Of a stretch of DNA of 64,000 bases, positions 61,181 to 64,000 are shown in pieces. The notes below the pieces were generated by a model. That model ran no database searches. It saw only the letters and a list, made by a program, of their open reading frames with translations, and was not told where the DNA came from. The translations under genes were made by a program, and so were the position numbers. The stretch's first letter is position 1. Each line of letters starts with the position of its first letter. The stretch is from contig JBCNJP010000024.1 of assembly GCA_039602395.1 (NCBI GenBank), forward strand, positions 1,748,060-1,812,059, written 5' to 3'. This stretch comes from Deinandra increscens subsp. villosa. Lineage: Eukaryota; Streptophyta; Magnoliopsida; Asterales; Asteraceae.

Positions 61181-61900
61181 ATGCCTCCCAGACAAGCTGC
61201 AGAAGCTTTAGAGTATGGTCGCCTGCACAACGGAAGGTGCATATTTAACAAACACTGGGAAGGTGCTAACGAGCAAGCCCTTGATCTTATGCTACAATCA
61301 AACTGGGCAACGGCCATGCAGATTAACCCTGTTATCTACAAGGGTATTATTGAAGCATTCTGGTACAATGCTGAATCTGCAGAATTGGATGATGGAACAA
61401 GCGTGATCAGATCTAGAATTCAGAATATTGATCTAGAGATTACTGAAGAAAAGATCAGAACTGTCCTTGATCTTCAAGATGCTAACAAGCCCAAGACTTT
61501 CACTAAGGCTGTGTGGCAGTCAACTATCACAAGAATGGGATATTCGGGTGTCTTTCTTCCTGATGTCAGCAACAAAGTTCCGAAGACTCTATTCCCGACA
61601 AACTGGAAATTCATTATCAGTTTCTTCATTTCGGCGTTTGGACACCACAAAGCAGCTCCAGATGATTTCATTGAAGATACTGCATGTGCTATCCATGGGT
61701 TCGTTTCAGGTGATGGTTTCAATCTTTCCCATCAACTACTGAAGTGGATGATTTCTAACCTGCACCCCACTGGAAGGCAAAAGAAATTCCTAATGTATCC
61801 TCGTTTTGTTCAAGCCAGCCATCCTAGACCATTACTACCCAACATTGTTGAAGCAAGTAGAAACATTCTCCACAGGTTCTATGAATACTGGCTCGTATAG
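61181..61900 (+). CDS. Element B accessory ORF, N-terminal part
   Basis: ATG at the splice-acceptor boundary: MPPRQAAEALEYGRLHNGRC, open here where A has two TAGs. TAMQINPVIYKGIIEAFW-like block, GYSGVFLPDVSNKV, WKFIISFFISAFGHHKAAPD, LHPTGRQKKFLMYPRFVQA: same putative plant transposon protein domain as A, about 210 aa. Frame shifts at about 61815. Role unknown; nucleic-acid or host-factor interaction is possible but unsupported. Confidence 0.75.
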   Translation: MPPRQAAEALEYGRLHNGRCIFNKHWEGANEQALDLMLQSNWATAMQINPVIYKGIIEAFWYNAESAELDDGTSVIRSRIQNIDLEITEEKIRTVLDLQDANKPKTFTKAVWQSTITRMGYSGVFLPDVSNKVPKTLFPTNWKFIISFFISAFGHHKAAPDDFIEDTACAIHGFVSGDGFNLSHQLLKWMISNLHPTGRQKKFLMYPRFVQASHPRPLLPNIVEASRNILHRFYEYWLV

Positions 61901-62189
61901 CAAGTACCACAAGGGTAAGTACCAAGGAAATGAAGTGCCCTTCTTTCCCGAGATGATAGCTCGACTTGCTCCCGTTGATGCTGAAGGAGATGTTCACATG
62001 GATGAAGCTCAAAATGAACCAACTGATGCGGCTCAAGTCCACCAAGAACTAGACTTGAATGCCCCAGTTATCTCAGATCCTGCTACTGCTGCTGAAGCCC
62101 TTGGGAATCTCCAAGGTGAAAACGTTGAAGTGTCTGAGCATGATGAACACCCTTTGAGTCCAATGAATGTGTTATCTTGTGAAAGTTAG
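61806..62189 (+). pseudogene. Element B accessory ORF, second part
   Basis: Frame-shifted continuation: AILDHYYPTLLKQ, MNTGSYSKYHKGKYQGNEVP, then an acidic region (ELDLNAPVISDPATAAEALG). TAG at 62187-62189; the same frame runs on to about 62275. Confidence 0.72.
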
Positions 62190-63336
62190 AAAGGTGATGA
62201 CACCAATGATGAAGAATCTAGCTCCTCAAGCTCAGATGACACCCCTGCTCAAACTGTTGATATTCACCCTCGGAAAAAGGCAAAGGACTGGAGAATCTTC
62301 CAGGGCCTCGACGAACCTAACACCACAATCATCATTAGATGAAAGCTATAAACCGTCCAAGGATGACTTAAATGAAGATGACTCTTCGGTATCTCTCGAT
62401 CAAGAGGATTCTACACCCGATCTTGAAGCTGAGACTGAAAGTCCTCCTAAGTTAACTTTAAACAAGCTTACAATCATTACTGATGAGAGAAATCAATCGT
62501 CTGAGTTACTCACTGTAAGAGCTGTTAGAAGCAAGTCCTGCACAGAGAAACTCCAAGTTAGAAGAAAACCTGGTTCCTCTGATGAATATGAAGTTGTTGG
62601 TCCTTCAAGCGCTCCACGGGATACAACTTTGGCTATAACATCTGTCTCTCCATCTCCTGCTGATCAAGCCGATAGGATTGATATGGATATGAGACCGTTG
62701 GAGACCATAGCTGAAGATGCTATCGTTACCTCTGACCCCTCTGGTACTATGGCTTCAAGCCCAACAGTTTCTGATTCTGAGAAGATGATGGAACTACAAG
62801 CTGAAGTTGTAAATCTTCAAAGTCAGAACGATCACCTAAATTGTTCTCTGCAAGTGGCTAACCAAAAGATTAGTGAACAGTCACGTGTAATTGCTGAACA
62901 GGCAGCTGAAATCCAAAGACTGAAGGATTTATTGAGCAAATCAGATGAAGACAAACAACTCAGTACTAAACCAGACGGTGATGATGGTGGTAATCTAGAA
63001 AGTGAGTTGCCGAAAGACCAGCTTCAAGCTAATCTAGAAACTGATGGTGACAATACTCAAGATCCAATCTCTTCAACAACCATGCCTGCTGGCAAAGATT
63101 CTACTGGTGCTCAAGACTCCTCGAGCCCCCTACATGACAGTGATTTTGAGCTTGATGCTGATATGATCACTGAAGGAGATGGACTAAACTCTTCAGACGA
63201 TGATGAATCTTTCGTCAGCAGTCTCCTTCATGACGAACCTGTAGAAGAAGCCTTGGATTCAATCAAGAAACTGGCTCCTGTTCCTGAAAACCTGAAACTT
63301 CCGATTTTCACAAGCAGCCAGAACACTTGCTATTGA
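62167..63336 (+). CDS. Element B accessory ORF, acidic and coiled-coil part
   Basis: 389-aa frame; native from about 62275 (RQRTGESSRAS). Ser/Asp-rich, then SKSCTEKLQVRRKPGSSDEY, then MELQAEVVNLQSQNDHLNCS and QAAEIQRLKDLLSK, a likely coiled coil, then SPLHDSDFELDADM. Unlike A it has no stop across this region. Frame lost near 63310. Confidence 0.75.
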   Translation: MCYLVKVRKVMTPMMKNLAPQAQMTPLLKLLIFTLGKRQRTGESSRASTNLTPQSSLDESYKPSKDDLNEDDSSVSLDQEDSTPDLEAETESPPKLTLNKLTIITDERNQSSELLTVRAVRSKSCTEKLQVRRKPGSSDEYEVVGPSSAPRDTTLAITSVSPSPADQADRIDMDMRPLETIAEDAIVTSDPSGTMASSPTVSDSEKMMELQAEVVNLQSQNDHLNCSLQVANQKISEQSRVIAEQAAEIQRLKDLLSKSDEDKQLSTKPDGDDGGNLESELPKDQLQANLETDGDNTQDPISSTTMPAGKDSTGAQDSSSPLHDSDFELDADMITEGDGLNSSDDDESFVSSLLHDEPVEEALDSIKKLAPVPENLKLPIFTSSQNTCY

Positions 63337-64000
63337 AGGAACTCTTAATGTAGAGGCTGCTGATGCATCTGGTTCAAACCTTCAACTCTCTCTTGTGCCC
63401 TCTATTCAAACTACAACCAAAACATCCACTGCTCTTGTTCCAGTAACAGAAGGAGTCCGTCACATGCACGTTGACCCGAGCTTTTTAGATTTTGCAATGG
63501 CCAACTTCAGGGAATACTACTCGGAAAAGATCTACTCGAGAAGAAATTCTTGCGGAATTCTGATTGAGTCAATTGAGGATGATACTGGTGAAGTCTCATA
63601 TGAGGAACATCCATACTCTGTGGATTTCGGAGATGAAGAAGACATGAATGAGCTGCAAGAACGTATGCATGTGCTCATGAATGAAGCAAATCCTCTGAAT
63701 TACATTGATTTAGATATGATCGAGAGTGAAGATGAAGAAATGGAACCTCTGTTTCCCACTCCAATCCAAGTGAAGAAGGAGGTGGATGGCATATACGTAC
63801 AGGTTTCACTTTCTGAACTGATGAAGTCCTCAGCTAAAGCTTCTGCACTGGATATAGCTCCCCATGTTCCAAGTGCTATTCCTACAGATGCAAATATCAT
63901 CAACTTAGAATCAAGTGCTGCCCAAGATTCTGAGAGTCAAACTGTTCCTAAAGTTTCCTCTGAGCAAAGCGTCCGTGATCAGATCTTTGAAGCCTCCTTT
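63337..64000 (+). pseudogene. Element B accessory ORF, cut by window end
   Basis: Open continuation in the next frame: FREYYSEKIYSRRNSCG, VDFGDEEDMNELQERMHVLM, NPLNYIDLDMIESEDEE, ending EQSVRDQIFEASF at the window edge. Matches A 32330-32890. The C-terminal domain and 3' LTR lie outside. Confidence 0.7.

Larger units (their letters stand above)
37353..64000 (+). mobile_element. Giant Ty1-copia element B (3' end outside window)
   Basis: Same layout as A: LTR, primer site, gag-pol (38928-45756), regulatory region, accessory ORF from 61181. Interrupted by D, C and a solo LTR. Without them the visible part is about 16.3 kb, matching A up to about 32890. Every protein is broken. Confidence 0.85.

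Overview
The window is intergenic plant DNA made almost entirely of nested LTR retrotransposons. No intact host gene, rRNA, tRNA or CRISPR array was seen. The AT-rich background, tRNA-Met type primer sites (TGGTATCAGAGC), Ty1-copia and Ty3-gypsy proteins, and a downstream accessory ORF of a type I associate with copia elements of daisy-family genomes point to a dicot, probably Asteraceae. The genus cannot be told from the sequence.

Layout, left to right. 1-1123: minus-strand Ty1-copia gag remnant with a possible short LTR. 1124-1505 and 7425-9200: an older LTR, split by a minus-strand gag-only element (1511-7419, 330-bp LTRs, TSD CATAC). 9539-10420: minus-strand gypsy-type LTR fragment. Near 10640: a Helitron-like end. 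11842-11893: LTR fragment. 11894-13141: tail of an accessory ORF (copy 0).

13142-35618 is giant copia element A: LTR, gag-pol, a long regulatory region, the accessory ORF, LTR. Removing a nested deleted gypsy element (25164-29353, TSD GTTCT) leaves about 18.3 kb. 35619-37352 is a spacer with decayed host gene fragments (MAP65-like and PPR). 37353 to the window end is element B, a sibling of A with its own 5' LTR and primer site. B is interrupted by element D (46088-48248, TSD CTGCT), copia element C (50420-57952, minus strand) and a solo LTR (59606-60241, TSD TGATA). A and B serve as empty-site controls for each other's insertions.

Main observations. (1) A and B carry a second transcription-unit-like module between pol and the accessory ORF: an array of the same TTAGCG(A/G/T)ACTTG motif found in the LTR U3, then a TATA box, a leader, a GT-AG intron, and an ATG placed exactly at the acceptor. 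(2) In the leader, B has two intervening sequences with GT-AG ends that A lacks precisely at the junctions, as if A came from spliced RNA. (3) Downstream of gag or pol, A, B, D and the gag-only element each contain a domain of stem-loop modules closed by a long outer stem. The arm sequences differ between modules but stay complementary, which suggests a structured RNA. All coding regions are broken by stops and frameshifts, so no element here looks autonomous as it stands.
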